Counted from the stretch's first letter, positions 28,450 to 37,205 are shown. The stretch is DNA of 64,000 bases from Actinophytocola xinjiangensis (GCF_001921215.1 NZ_MSIF01000007.1:1-64000), one strand, 5' to 3'. Translations and numbers: made by a program. Notes: a model not told the origin generated them from the sequence alone.

Positions 28450-29250
28450 ATGACTGGTTCCAGCATCTCAAACGAGGCCTCTGTCGCGCACGACACCGTT
28501 CCTGAGCAGCGACGGGCCAGGGAACGAGCGGCGGCGCTCCAGGCACGACGCCGGCTTGCCGACGTGCGAGCCGCGACGGAGGTACTGGCCGGTCACGTCA
28601 CCTCTCTGGATGACCGCCGGATGCGTGAACCGAGCCTGCTGCCGGGGTGGTCGCGGGCGCATGTGGTGACGCACCTCGCGCGCAACGCCGACGGGTTGGT
28701 GAACCTGCTCACGTGGGCGCGGACCGGCGTCGAGCACCCGATCTACGCCAGCGACGCCGACCGCGAGGCCGACATCGAGGAGGGTGCCGGCCGGCTGGCG
28801 CAGGTGCTGCACGAGGACCTGCTCGCCTCCAGCGAGCGGTTCGCGGTGGCCTGTGAGCGGCTGTCGGACTCGCAGTGGTCCGCGTCGGTGACCGCCAGGA
28901 ACCCGGTGCCGTTCCCGGCCTCGGCGATCCCGGGGCTGCGGCTGTTCGAGCTGTGGACCCACCTGGTGGACCTGGACGTCGGGTTCGGCTTCGAGGACAT
29001 CCCGGCCGACCTGCTGGAGGTCGCGACGACCTCGGCCGTGGCCCGGCACCTCAACCGCCCGGAAGGGCCATCCGTACACCTTCGGGTGATTTTCCCGGAC
29101 GGTGAGGAGCGGGTCTGGGACCTGGTCGGCGGCGGCGGGACGGTGCACGAGGTGACCGGCGAGGCGGCCGAGGTGATCGGGTGGCTGACCGGACGCCGGG
29201 ACGGCTCGACGCTGCGCGGCGAGGTGCCCGACTTACCGGCGTGGGGCTAG
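28450..29250 (+). CDS. maleylpyruvate isomerase-family (mycothiol-dependent) enzyme
   Basis: A 266-residue DinB-like four-helix-bundle enzyme of the group that uses mycothiol as thiol cofactor. Metal-site residues are visible: a histidine in LLPGWSRAHVVTHLARN, and Glu and His in LFELWTHLVDLDVG. The C-terminal 85 residues form the SCP2-like domain often attached to this family. The substrate is unknown; isomerisation or thiol transfer is likely. The start is not firmly set: the ATG has only a weak GGGG upstream. It overlaps the convergent DUF1349 gene by 18 bp. Confidence 0.85.
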   Translation: MTGSSISNEASVAHDTVPEQRRARERAAALQARRRLADVRAATEVLAGHVTSLDDRRMREPSLLPGWSRAHVVTHLARNADGLVNLLTWARTGVEHPIYASDADREADIEEGAGRLAQVLHEDLLASSERFAVACERLSDSQWSASVTARNPVPFPASAIPGLRLFELWTHLVDLDVGFGFEDIPADLLEVATTSAVARHLNRPEGPSVHLRVIFPDGEERVWDLVGGGGTVHEVTGEAAEVIGWLTGRRDGSTLRGEVPDLPAWG

Positions 29251-29784
29251 CTCCACGTTGGTGAAGGTCGTGCGGAAACCCTGGCCGTCCGGTGACGCGG
29301 CCATCAGCCCGGCCAGCACCGGGACCTCCGGCGGCAGGTAGGCGATGCGCAGCAGGGTGATCGGGTCGGCGCCGTCGAGCCCGTAGCGGATGGTGACCGC
29401 GTCACCCGCACGAGTGGCCTCGACCGTGACCGACCGTGGGGTGCCCAGCGGGGCGACCGACCAGTCGGAGAACTCCCTGGTGACCACGGCCGAGATCCGC
29501 TGCTGCCCGTCGACCAGCTCGATCCCGCTCTTGATCCAGTGCGTCCTGTCGATCCGCAGGGCGATACCGGCCTGGTCGTACTGGTCGCGGTAGGCGCCGG
29601 CGAAGGTCGCGGTGAGCGTGAAGTCACCGACGATCTCGGTGCCGTAGACATGCCCGGTGTCCCGGACGAAGCCGTAGTGGGTGGTGCGCCAGAAGTCGGT
29701 GTCCGGGTCGGTGGTGACGGTGAGCGTGTCGCCGGAGAGGTCCCAGGACGTGGGTTCGTTGAGCCAGCGCCAGCCCGTGATCAT
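29233..29784 (-). CDS. DUF1349-family protein
   Basis: A 183-residue concanavalin A-like beta-sandwich protein. Recognition is by WRTTHYGFVRDTGHVYG, the FAGAYRDQYDQAGIALRID region and HWIKSGIELVDG. Members have unproven roles, often described as carbohydrate-binding. It has no signal peptide, so it is cytoplasmic. A CAGCAT hexamer ends 6 nt before the ATG. It is divergent from the metallo-hydrolase gene. Confidence 0.85.
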   Translation of the reverse strand: MITGWRWLNEPTSWDLSGDTLTVTTDPDTDFWRTTHYGFVRDTGHVYGTEIVGDFTLTATFAGAYRDQYDQAGIALRIDRTHWIKSGIELVDGQQRISAVVTREFSDWSVAPLGTPRSVTVEATRAGDAVTIRYGLDGADPITLLRIAYLPPEVPVLAGLMAASPDGQGFRTTFTNVELAPRR

Positions 29785-29830
29785 GGCGCCATGCTGTCAG
29801 CCGGCCGGGTGCGCGCGCTAGGGTCGCGAC

Positions 29831-30508
29831 GTGGATGTTGTCGAGGACTACAGCGGTCATGTCGAGCCGGGTGGCGCCGCCGCGCGCCGTGAGCTGGACG
29901 CACTGACGATAACGAAGATCTCCGTCGGCCCGATGGACAACAACGCCTACCTACTGGTGTGCAAGGCCACCCAGGAGGCGCTGCTGATCGACGCCGCCAA
30001 CGACCCCGAACGCCTCTCCGATCTCATCGGTCATGACGACAACCGTCCGACCCTGCGCACGATCGTGACCACCCACCAGCACCAGGACCACTGGGAGGCC
30101 CTCGGCGCGGTCGCCGGCGCCTACGGCGCGAACACGATCGCCCACGAGGAGGACGCCAAGCCCCTCCCCGTCCCCCCGGACCGCTACGTCACCCAGGGCG
30201 ACACCATCCCGGTCGGCGACTGCGAGCTGGAGGTGATCCACCTCCGCGGCCACACCCCCGGCTCGATCGCCCTCCTCTACCGCGACCCGACCGGCGTCCC
30301 CCACCTGTTCACCGGCGACTCGCTGTTCCCCGGCGGCATCGGCAAGACGCTCACCCCGGAGAACTTCACCTCACTGCTCAACGACGTCTCGTCCCGCGTG
30401 TTCGACAAGCTCCCCGACGAGACCTGGTTCTACCCCGGCCACGGCGACGACTCCACCCTCGGCGTCCAACGCCCCCACCTGTCCGAATGGCGCGAACGCG
30501 GCTGGTGA
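29831..30508 (+). CDS. MBL-fold metallo-hydrolase
   Basis: A 225-residue zinc hydrolase of the glyoxalase II-like group. The HxHxDH motif is THQHQDHWE near residue 78. Further ligands are HLRGHTPGS, FTGDSLF and YPGHGDD. The substrate may be a thioester such as a mycothiol adduct, by inference only. The GTG start follows TAGGGT (29819-29824) by 6 nt with no Shine-Dalgarno sequence, so it is probably leaderless. Confidence 0.9.
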   Translation: MDVVEDYSGHVEPGGAAARRELDALTITKISVGPMDNNAYLLVCKATQEALLIDAANDPERLSDLIGHDDNRPTLRTIVTTHQHQDHWEALGAVAGAYGANTIAHEEDAKPLPVPPDRYVTQGDTIPVGDCELEVIHLRGHTPGSIALLYRDPTGVPHLFTGDSLFPGGIGKTLTPENFTSLLNDVSSRVFDKLPDETWFYPGHGDDSTLGVQRPHLSEWRERGW

Positions 30509-30523
30509 GGTGCCCCGCGGGCG

Positions 30524-30638
30524 CGTCCAGGTGACCACGTGCCGTTCGTCCGGTTGACCACATGACGACCGTCCGGATCACCACGACCCATCCGACCAGA
30601 TGACCACGAACCAACCGTCCAGATGACCGTTGATCTTG
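30524..30638. repeat. five-copy 23-bp tandem repeat
   Basis: Units start at 30524, 30547, 30570, 30593 and 30616, an exact 23-bp step. Each begins close to CGTCCAGATGACCAC, with the last 8 bp variable. It lies 16 bp after the MBL-fold gene and about 160 bp before the toxin-antitoxin promoter. The period is too short, and the spacing too regular, for CRISPR. The rest of the gap to 30796 shows no feature. Confidence 0.75.
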
Positions 30639-30796
30639 TTCGTACGGCAAGTGGTCACGGCTCGGGGAACCGGGCGTAGCGGCCGGGGCGATGATGGAGA
30701 ACGTCGTCGTCATGGAACTCGCCCCGCCAGCTCACCTGGTCCGAGGAGCGTGGACGGCTGTATCACCACCGCTGCGGTCAGCTGCGTGCTACGCGG

Positions 30797-30831
30797 TGCT
30801 ACCTGGTAGCACGGTCGCGTACCATGGCGGC
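30797..30831 (+). promoter_or_regulatory. promoter and operator of the toxin-antitoxin pair
   Basis: A perfect palindrome TGCTACC-T-GGTAGCA lies at 30797-30811, with an extra half-site GTGCTAC at 30785-30791. The -10 hexamer TACCAT at 30820-30825 ends 6 nt before the antitoxin ATG. The palindrome sits between the -35 and -10 positions, as expected for autorepression by a Phd/YefM-type antitoxin. Confidence 0.6.
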
Positions 30832-31098
30832 ATGGCTCAGCCTGAGATCAACCAGCGCGACCTTCGCAGCCGGTCCAAGGAGATCATGGACGCCGTCGCG
30901 GGTGGGCAGTCCTTCACGGTCACTCGTGACGGGCACGAAATCGGCGAGCTGATTCCGTTGCGTCGGCGCCGACGCTTCGTTGCTCGAGATGAGTTCACCG
31001 CCATGTCACGCAACGCTGTGAGCGTCGACATCACTGCCTTCCGCGCGGACCAGGATGCCGCGGTGGATTCGGAGGCCGTCGATCCCCATGAGCGGTAG
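30832..31098 (+). CDS. Phd/YefM-type antitoxin
   Basis: An 88-residue antitoxin. The N-terminal domain INQRDLRSRSKEIMDAVAGGQSF, followed by TVTRDGHEIGELIPL, is the standard DNA-binding fold. The acidic C-terminal 40 residues should wrap the toxin. The ATG is fixed by the TACCAT hexamer 6 nt upstream, giving a leaderless start. It overlaps the toxin gene by 11 bp. The pair probably regulates itself through the upstream palindrome. Confidence 0.88.
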   Translation: MAQPEINQRDLRSRSKEIMDAVAGGQSFTVTRDGHEIGELIPLRRRRRFVARDEFTAMSRNAVSVDITAFRADQDAAVDSEAVDPHER

Positions 31099-31540
31099 CC
31101 CCCGTCGCCAGGGTCTCCTCGACACGAACATCCTGATCCTTCGCCGCTGGGTCGATCCAGCCGAGTTGCCGGAGGAAATGGCGATCAGCGCGATCACGCT
31201 CGCCGAACTCTCCGCAGGTCCACACCAGGTACGACCGAACAACGAGCAGAACACCTACGACGAGCACGCGGAACGCGCCCGACGCCTCGACGTACTTCAA
31301 CGTGCCGAACACGAGTTCGACCCGATCCCTTTCGGTGTCGAAGCCGCCAGGATCTACGGCCGAGTGACCGCCGCGGTGGTCGCCGCCGGGCGAAAGCCAC
31401 GACGTCGCATCGGCGACCTGATGATCGCGGCAACCGCCATCGCTGAGGACCTTTCTCTGTTCACGACGAACCCCGATGACTTCGACGGGCTTCATGACCT
31501 GCTCACCGTCGTGCCGGTCGTGCCTCAGGAAGGCCGCTGA
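31088..31540 (+). CDS. VapC-type PIN-domain toxin
   Basis: A 150-residue RNase of the PIN family, likely cutting tRNA or rRNA when free of antitoxin. The acidic site is complete: Asp in LLDTNILI, Glu in TLAELSAG, Asp in RIGDLMIAATA and the TTNPDDF end. The ATG at 31088 lies inside the antitoxin gene (11-bp overlap), which couples the two. The N-terminal arginines before LLDTN are a small extension. Confidence 0.88.
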   Translation: MSGSPRRQGLLDTNILILRRWVDPAELPEEMAISAITLAELSAGPHQVRPNNEQNTYDEHAERARRLDVLQRAEHEFDPIPFGVEAARIYGRVTAAVVAAGRKPRRRIGDLMIAATAIAEDLSLFTTNPDDFDGLHDLLTVVPVVPQEGR

Positions 31541-31565
31541 CCGTTACCCCGGTTGTTCGCCGTCA

Positions 31566-31832
31566 GTGCGATTCCCGGCGGCATCGGCTGACTTTCACCC
31601 GAACGGCAGGCCCTCTCCGGGCGCGGCCGCCGAGGCGTTCTCGGACCTGGCCGAGGAACTCGTCACCCGGTCGGACTTCGCCGGTGAGGGCTACTCCTGG
31701 GGCGACCGGGAGCTGGCGCGGTGTCGCCGGCGTGGCGGCACCCGAAGCGCCGGCGCCGCCTTCCAGTGGCTGTCCATGGCCACCTCGCACCACCTGTCAC
31801 ACCTGGCCCGGCGCACGCCGGACAACCTGTGA
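31566..31832 (+). CDS. doubtful small protein or gene fragment
   Basis: An open frame of about 88 codons from a GTG. It reads like real protein only in its second half, for example LAEELVTRSDFAGEGYSWGD and FQWLSMATSHHLSHLARRTP. The first part is Pro- and Ala-rich and there is no clear ribosome site. It may be the 3' remnant of a larger gene or a small orphan. I see nothing else between the toxin stop and 31969 except a GGAGG ribosome site at the far end. Confidence 0.3.
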   Translation: MRFPAASADFHPNGRPSPGAAAEAFSDLAEELVTRSDFAGEGYSWGDRELARCRRRGGTRSAGAAFQWLSMATSHHLSHLARRTPDNL

Positions 31833-31969
31833 CCGGCCGCTCACCTCCGTGGCCGCTACCAGGCGGAACCGTGTGAACGCGGCCGGCGTCCCACCTGACC
31901 TGGTGACGCGGCCACATGACACACTTCAGCTCACCCGAACGGGGGAGCCAGATCACGGAGGGGTAGCTG

Positions 31970-32782
31970 ATGACGTATCCGCAGCAGCCGGGGCAACCCG
32001 GGCAGCCCGGTTGGCAGCCGGGTCCGCAGCAGGGGCCGGGTGGTTTCCCGCAGCAGGGTCAGTTCCCCCCTCCGCAGGGCCAGTACCCGCCGCCCGGGCA
32101 GTACCCGCCGCCGGGGCAGCCCGGACAGCCGGGGATGCCGCCGGGACAACCGCCCTACGGGGGCGGGCCGGGGCAGTTCGGGCAGCAGCCCATGGGGCCG
32201 ATGGGGCCGCAGCCCCCGAAGAAGAGCAAGACCGGGCTCATCGTCGGTGTTCTCGTGGCCGTGGTGGCCGTCGCGGCGTTCGGGGTGACCGGGTTCGTCG
32301 CGCCGGGGTTCCTGCTCAGTGACGACAAGGACTCCGGGGAGCAGACCACCGGCGAGGGCGGGGACAAGCCGGACAACTCCGGGGGCGGCGACTCGGGCAA
32401 CAGCGGCCCCGACAGCGGGGACGACAACGGCGGCGACAGCGGTGGGGGCAGCGGCGGGGGCAGCGATGACAGCGGCGGTGGCGGCGGGGACGCCGAGGCG
32501 CTGATCGACCAGATCGTCGACGGCTTCAACTCCCAGGACGAGACCGGGCTCAACGGCCTCATCTGCCCCGGCTCGGAGACCAGCCTCAAGGGCTACTCCC
32601 GCGACGCGAAGTACGTCGTGGAGTTCGAGCTGACCAGCGAGGTCACCGTGTCCGGCGAGACCGCCGAGGCCGAGGCGCACGTCAAGCTGGAGAACGGCAC
32701 CCAGAAGGCCGAGACCGACGCGACCATCGAGGTCGCCGACGAGGGCTCCGGCTGGTGTTGGAAGGGCATGTCCGATTCCTGA
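31970..32782 (+). CDS. single-pass membrane protein with Pro-rich N-terminus
   Basis: A 270-residue protein of three parts. Residues 1-82 are Pro, Gln and Gly repeats (GQYPPPGQYPPPGQPGQPG). Residues 88-112 form one membrane helix. After it comes a Gly, Asp and Ser linker to about residue 178 and then a folded domain of some 90 residues with two cysteines. The last part resembles the DUF4878 or lumazine-like cell-surface domains of actinomycetes. The N-terminus is cytoplasmic by this layout. GGAGGGG precedes the ATG. Function is unknown. Confidence 0.8.
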   Translation: MTYPQQPGQPGQPGWQPGPQQGPGGFPQQGQFPPPQGQYPPPGQYPPPGQPGQPGMPPGQPPYGGGPGQFGQQPMGPMGPQPPKKSKTGLIVGVLVAVVAVAAFGVTGFVAPGFLLSDDKDSGEQTTGEGGDKPDNSGGGDSGNSGPDSGDDNGGDSGGGSGGGSDDSGGGGGDAEALIDQIVDGFNSQDETGLNGLICPGSETSLKGYSRDAKYVVEFELTSEVTVSGETAEAEAHVKLENGTQKAETDATIEVADEGSGWCWKGMSDS

Positions 32783-32794
32783 GCGAACGCCTGG

Positions 32795-33943
32795 TCACCG
32801 CCGCAGGGCGGTGGCCAGGCGGTGCAGGCCCTTGGTGATCTCGGCGGTCGTGTTCGTGGTGAACGACAGGCGCAGGGTCGCCGGGTCCGGGGTCGTGGCG
32901 TAGAACGCGGTGCCCGGGACGAACGCCACCTGTTCGCCCAGCGCCACCCTCAGGGTGGTCTCGCTGTCGGCGCCGTCGGGCAGGCGGACCCAGATGAACA
33001 TGCCGCCGTCGGGGTCGGTCCAGCGTGAACCGGCCGGCAGGACCTCCGGCAGCAGTTCGACCATCGCGTCGCGGCGGGTGCGGTAGGCGTCGCGGAGAGT
33101 GGCGATGTGCGCCTCCAGGTCGTTCGCGGCCAGGTAGCTGGCGGCAGCGGCCTGGTCGACGGTGCTGGTGTGCAGGTCAGCGGCCTGTTTGGTGACCACC
33201 AGGGTCGGCAGGACGCTCGCCGGGGCGCGCAGCCAGCCCAGGCGCAGACCGGGGGCGCAGATCTTCGACAGGCTGCCGAGGTTGATCACCCGGGTGTCGG
33301 AATCGGCGGCCAGCGGGGCCAGCGGCGTGCCCCGGTAGCGCAGTTCGCCGTACGGGTCGTCCTCGACGACCCACAGGTCGTTGGCCTCGGCCAGCGCGGC
33401 GACGGCGGCGCGGCGGTCGGCGGTCAGCGTGCGCCCGGTGGGGTTCGCGAACGTCGGCACCAGGTAGAGCAGCGTCGGGTGCTCCCGCTCGATCACCTCG
33501 GCCAGCGCCTCGGGCAGGATGCCCTGCTCGTCGCCGGCGACCGCGACGATCCTGGCGTCGGCCATCCGGAAGCACTGCAACGCGGCGAGGTAGGTCGGCT
33601 CCTCCACCGCGACCACCGCCCCCGGGGTCAGCAGCGCGGCGGCGATCAGCGTCAGCGCCTGCTGGGAACCGGTCGTGACCAGCAGGTCCGTCGGCTCGGT
33701 CGGTAAGCCCCGGCTGGTCTGGCGGTCGGCGATCCAGGCGCGCAGCGCCGGGTCACCCTCGGTGGGCGCGTACTGCAGGTGGCGCCGGGCGTGCGGCTCG
33801 GACAGGGCGTCGGCGAACGCCGCCCGCCAGCCGTCCACGTCGAACAGTTCTGGGGCCGGCAGACCGCCGGCGAAGGAGATCATTCCGGGGTCCTTGGTCA
33901 GCTCCAGCAGGTCACGGACCGGGGAACTCTGGACAGGGCGCAC
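32795..33943 (-). CDS. PLP-dependent class I/II aminotransferase (2-aminoadipate-type)
   Basis: A 382-residue fold-type I aminotransferase of the MocR/LysN-like group without the HTH domain. ISFAGGLPAPELF near residue 22, TTGSQQAL for phosphate binding, and NPTGRTL precede VVEDDPYGELRY; the PLP lysine is in GSLSKICAPGLRLGW. The amino donor cannot be told; aromatic amino acids or 2-aminoadipate are typical. The GTG at 33943 has GAGGAG 5 nt upstream. It ends 12 bp from the convergent membrane-protein gene. Confidence 0.9.
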   Translation of the reverse strand: MRPVQSSPVRDLLELTKDPGMISFAGGLPAPELFDVDGWRAAFADALSEPHARRHLQYAPTEGDPALRAWIADRQTSRGLPTEPTDLLVTTGSQQALTLIAAALLTPGAVVAVEEPTYLAALQCFRMADARIVAVAGDEQGILPEALAEVIEREHPTLLYLVPTFANPTGRTLTADRRAAVAALAEANDLWVVEDDPYGELRYRGTPLAPLAADSDTRVINLGSLSKICAPGLRLGWLRAPASVLPTLVVTKQAADLHTSTVDQAAAASYLAANDLEAHIATLRDAYRTRRDAMVELLPEVLPAGSRWTDPDGGMFIWVRLPDGADSETTLRVALGEQVAFVPGTAFYATTPDPATLRLSFTTNTTAEITKGLHRLATALRR

Positions 33944-34107
33944 ATCGACTCCTCACCTGGGGACGGGGTACACGCAGGGCGCCGGGCAGTGGTGCCGCCG
34001 ACGTCGTGCGCGTGAGGCTGCACTGATCGAGGAGCCGTCGATCAGCATACGCGCAGGCCAGCCGGGGTAACGCCCTTGTCAGGGAATGTTGGGGAGAGGA
34101 GTTCGTG

Positions 34108-34533
34108 ATGCCCGACCCGATGCGCCGGCTCAACGTCCTGGTCGGGCGGTGGAAGCTGGTCCTCGACCACCAAGCCCTGGGTGGCGACCTGCACGGCGTG
34201 ACGACCTTCGAGTGGATCGACGGGGTGTACCTGCGACAGCGCATGGTCGTCGAGCACCCGGACGTCATCAACGGCGAGCTGGTGATCGGCGCCGACGACC
34301 AGACCGGGCTGTACAGCGTGTGTTACTCCGACGACCTGGGCAACCGGCGCATCTACCAGATGTCGGTGGACGGCGGGGTGTGGCGGCTGTGGCGGGAGGG
34401 TCCCGACTTCGCCCAGCGGTTCACCGGCACGTTCAGCGACGACTGGGACATGATCGACGGCCTGTGGGAGCTCAACACGGACGGCCGGACGTGGAACCCC
34501 GACTTCCGGCTCACCTACCGCCGGGCCAGCTGA
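34108..34533 (+). CDS. DUF1579-like small protein
   Basis: A 141-residue lipocalin-like beta-barrel protein. It has the family layout: RLNVLVGRWKL at the start, a FEWIDGVYLRQRM strand and a GLYSVCYSDDLGNRRIYQM middle. Members measure or bind unknown ligands; no enzyme activity is established. AGGAG lies 6 nt before the ATG. It is followed closely by the FKBP gene. Confidence 0.7.
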   Translation: MPDPMRRLNVLVGRWKLVLDHQALGGDLHGVTTFEWIDGVYLRQRMVVEHPDVINGELVIGADDQTGLYSVCYSDDLGNRRIYQMSVDGGVWRLWREGPDFAQRFTGTFSDDWDMIDGLWELNTDGRTWNPDFRLTYRRAS

Positions 34534-34585
34534 CCGTGGCGTCCTGGTTGGATGGTCCGGGTACGGATGCGGACGAAGGAGGATC

Positions 34586-34960
34586 ATGGCCCTCGAAAAG
34601 CCCAAGGTTGACCCGATCGACGGTCCCCCACCGGCAGATCTGGTGATCGAGGACATCACCGTGGGCGACGGCGACGAGGCTCGGCCCGGCCAGCAGGTGA
34701 GCGTGCACTACGTCGGTGTCGCGCACTCCTCCGGCGCGGAGTTCGACGCCTCCTGGAACCGTGGCGCCCCGTTCGCCTTCCCGCTCGGCGGCGGCCGGGT
34801 CATCGCCGGCTGGGACCGCGGCGTGGCCGGCATGAAGGTCGGCGGCCGTCGGCGGCTGGTCATCCCGCCGCACCTCGGCTACGGCGACCGGGGAGCCGGC
34901 GGCTCCATCAAGCCGGGCGAGACGCTGGTGTTCGTGGTCGACCTGCTCGGCGTCCGGTAA
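34586..34960 (+). CDS. FKBP-type peptidyl-prolyl isomerase
   Basis: A 124-residue cytoplasmic prolyl isomerase. The FKBP core is complete: QQVSVHYVGVAHSSGAEFDAS, FPLGGGRVIAGWDRGVAGM, RRLVIPPHLGYGDRGAGGSI and TLVFVVDLLGV. No signal peptide is present. AAGGAGG precedes the ATG by 4 nt. The gene ends just before a strong bidirectional terminator. Confidence 0.95.
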   Translation: MALEKPKVDPIDGPPPADLVIEDITVGDGDEARPGQQVSVHYVGVAHSSGAEFDASWNRGAPFAFPLGGGRVIAGWDRGVAGMKVGGRRRLVIPPHLGYGDRGAGGSIKPGETLVFVVDLLGVR

Positions 34961-34972
34961 CGACCGGTTGGG

Positions 34973-35003
34973 TGCCGTGGGGGCGGACACCGCCCCCACG
35001 GCA
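34973..35003. terminator. bidirectional terminator
   Basis: TGCCGTGGGGGCGG (34973-34986) and CCGCCCCCACGGCA (34990-35003) form a perfect 14-bp stem with a 3-nt loop between the convergent FKBP and hydrolase genes. The stem abuts the hydrolase stop codon at 35004. There is no U-run on either strand. Confidence 0.75.
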
Positions 35004-35750
35004 TCACTCGTTCGAGTGGTGATCGAGCCGCTCGATCAGGGGCCACAGGGCCGTCGGGTCCTCGACGTGGGCGTTGTGGCCGAGGCCGGGCAGGATCACC
35101 GTTTCGCCCAGTGGGGTGAGGTGGTCGGCCGGTGACATCGGGTCCAGCTCCCCCGCCGCCATCAGGACCGAGGCCCGGGACACGGCCAGCAGGCCGGCGA
35201 TGTCCGGTTCGCCGACGCCGAACACCGCGCCGTCGAGCGTCAGACCCCAACCGTCACCCGATTCGGTGACGCCCGCCTCGGTGGCGGTGACCAACCCGTT
35301 GAGCCCGGCGACCTTCAGGGCACGGTCCACCGCCTCCTCGCGGGTCCCGTAGATCTTCGCCGGCCGGGCGGCGACCGACGCGGCCCTGGCCAGTTCGTCG
35401 GCCGTCCAGCGGACCTTGACGCCCAGCCCGCACACGGCCGTCACCCGCACCCCGAACCAGCCGCTGGCCAGGGTCAACCCCAGCACGCCGCCCAGCGAGT
35501 GACCGAGGACGGCGACCGGCCGGTCCGGGTCGAGCGACTCGGCGATGCCGGCGGCCATCGCGCCGAAGGAGTACCGGTCCAGCGGCGCCGAGCGCCCGTG
35601 ACCGGGCAGGTCGACCACCAGGACCTCGCCCGGCCACCGGTCCCCCAGGCCGCGCACGAGACCGTCCCACACCTCCCCGGTCGCGCCGAGGCCGTGCAGC
35701 AACAGCAGGGTCGGGGTCCCGGAACCGCGCCGGGAGCGGTAGACAGCCAC
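35004..35750 (-). CDS. alpha/beta hydrolase
   Basis: A 248-residue cytoplasmic hydrolase. LLLLHGLGATGEVW gives the oxyanion region, GHSLGGVLG the serine near residue 83, GELDPMSP the aspartate and GLGHNAHVED the histidine. The substrate is unknown. The GTG at 35750 starts VAVYRSRRG; another GTG two codons earlier is equally possible and no ribosome site distinguishes them. It is divergent from the P450 gene, with 48 bp between the starts. Confidence 0.88.
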   Translation of the reverse strand: MAVYRSRRGSGTPTLLLLHGLGATGEVWDGLVRGLGDRWPGEVLVVDLPGHGRSAPLDRYSFGAMAAGIAESLDPDRPVAVLGHSLGGVLGLTLASGWFGVRVTAVCGLGVKVRWTADELARAASVAARPAKIYGTREEAVDRALKVAGLNGLVTATEAGVTESGDGWGLTLDGAVFGVGEPDIAGLLAVSRASVLMAAGELDPMSPADHLTPLGETVILPGLGHNAHVEDPTALWPLIERLDHHSNE

Positions 35751-35798
35751 GAGCACGATCGTGCCGCACCGGAGCCGGGTCGGTACAGAATGGCTGGC

Positions 35799-37130
35799 AT
35801 GTCCGCCGACTCCACCGCTGACGCCACCGCCGACGCCACCGTGATCGTCGACCCCGACACCTACCTCACCGGTGTCCCGCACGCCACGCTCGCGCGGCTG
35901 CGCGCACGGGCGGCGGTCGTGTGGGTCGACGAGCCGGGTGTCGACGCGTGGCCGGCCGGACCGGGGTTCTGGGCGGTGGTGCGGCACGCGGAGGTCAAGG
36001 AGGTCATGCGCACGCCGGCGGTGTTCTCCTCGCACCTGGGCGCGACCCAGATCCGCGACCCGAAGGACGAGCCGACGCTGGCGTTCGTCCGGCAGATGAT
36101 GCTCAACCAGGACCCGCCGGAGCACTCACGCCTGCGCAGGCTGCTGACCAGGGCGTTCACCCCGAAGGCCATCGCCGGGTTGGAGGATCGGATCACCGCG
36201 TGGGCCAGGGAGCTGGTGGGCGGGGTGGCCGGGCGCGGGGAGTGCGACTTCGCCACCGACGTCGCCGCTGACCTGCCGCTGCGGACGCTGGCCGAGATCT
36301 TCGGCGTGCCGCACGAGGACCGCTGGCTGATGTACGACTGGAGCAACCGGGTCATCGGCTACCAGGACACCGAGTACGCGTCGTCGGCGCGGGCGCCGCT
36401 GGCCGGGTCGACCGCGATGGCGCGCCGGGCGTTGGCCCTGCGGCCCCGGCCGGACGCCGACGGGTTCCTGCCCGACCAGCGCACCCGCGAGGGCATGCCC
36501 GACCTCTACGCCTATGCCAACGACCTGGGCGCGTTCAAGCGGGCCAATCCGGGCGGGGACGTCATGTCCAACCTCATGCGCGAGGTCGACGACGCCGGGG
36601 GCCGGGTGAGCCTCGGCGAGTTCGAGAACCTGTTCTGGCTGTTCGCGGTGGCCGGCAACGAGACGCTGCGCAACGCCCTGCCCGGTGGGTTGATCGCCCT
36701 GATGTCGCATCGGGACCAGTACCGGCGGCTGCTGGCGGACCGGTCGCTGCTGGGTCCGGCGGTCGAGGAGATGCTGCGCTGGTGGACGCCGGTGATGTGC
36801 TTCCGCCGGACGGCGACCGCCGACACCGAGCTGGGCGGGGCGCGGATCCGTGCCGGGGACAAGGTGGTGGTGTGGTTCTCCTCGGCCAACCGCGACGAGC
36901 GAGTGTTCGCCGACCCCGATCGGTTCGACATCACCCGGCAGTCGAGTGATCACCTCAGTTTCGGTCACGGACCGCACTACTGCCTGGGCGCGCACCTGGC
37001 GAAGGTCCAGCTGCGGGCGCTGTTCACCGCGCTGTTCGACGTGCTCGGCGAGGTCGAGCCGGCGGGTGACCCGGTGCGGCTGCGGTCGAACTTCCAGAAC
37101 GGCGTGAAGCGCCTGCCGATCCGGTGGTGA
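35799..37130 (+). CDS. cytochrome P450
   Basis: A 443-residue monooxygenase. FGHGPHYCLGAHLA holds the haem-binding cysteine, EEMLRWW is the ExxR motif and FAVAGNETLRNA is the oxygen-activating I-helix. The middle insert before NLMREVDDAGG makes it longer than the 400-residue average. General resemblance is to the CYP125/CYP142 group, which act on steroids and branched lipids, but that is inference. The ATG at 35799 follows CAGAAT by 7 nt. No ferredoxin gene is adjacent. Confidence 0.92.
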   Translation: MSADSTADATADATVIVDPDTYLTGVPHATLARLRARAAVVWVDEPGVDAWPAGPGFWAVVRHAEVKEVMRTPAVFSSHLGATQIRDPKDEPTLAFVRQMMLNQDPPEHSRLRRLLTRAFTPKAIAGLEDRITAWARELVGGVAGRGECDFATDVAADLPLRTLAEIFGVPHEDRWLMYDWSNRVIGYQDTEYASSARAPLAGSTAMARRALALRPRPDADGFLPDQRTREGMPDLYAYANDLGAFKRANPGGDVMSNLMREVDDAGGRVSLGEFENLFWLFAVAGNETLRNALPGGLIALMSHRDQYRRLLADRSLLGPAVEEMLRWWTPVMCFRRTATADTELGGARIRAGDKVVVWFSSANRDERVFADPDRFDITRQSSDHLSFGHGPHYCLGAHLAKVQLRALFTALFDVLGEVEPAGDPVRLRSNFQNGVKRLPIRW

Positions 37131-37160
37131 TCCGGTGGTGATCCGGGTGTTCCGGTGATT

Positions 37161-37199
37161 CGCGGTGCCCCCGGCAACCGAGCGGCCGGGGGCACCGCG
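37161..37199. terminator. bidirectional terminator
   Basis: CGCGGTGCCCCCGGC (37161-37175) pairs perfectly over 15 bp with GCCGGGGGCACCGCG (37185-37199) around a 9-nt loop. It separates the convergent P450 and secreted-protein genes. Confidence 0.75.
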
Positions 37200-37205
37200 A
37201 GGTAC

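Noticed and set aside
30524-30638. The 23-bp repeats as a CRISPR array
   Set aside because: Units are contiguous with no separate spacers of 30-40 bp, and no cas genes are present.
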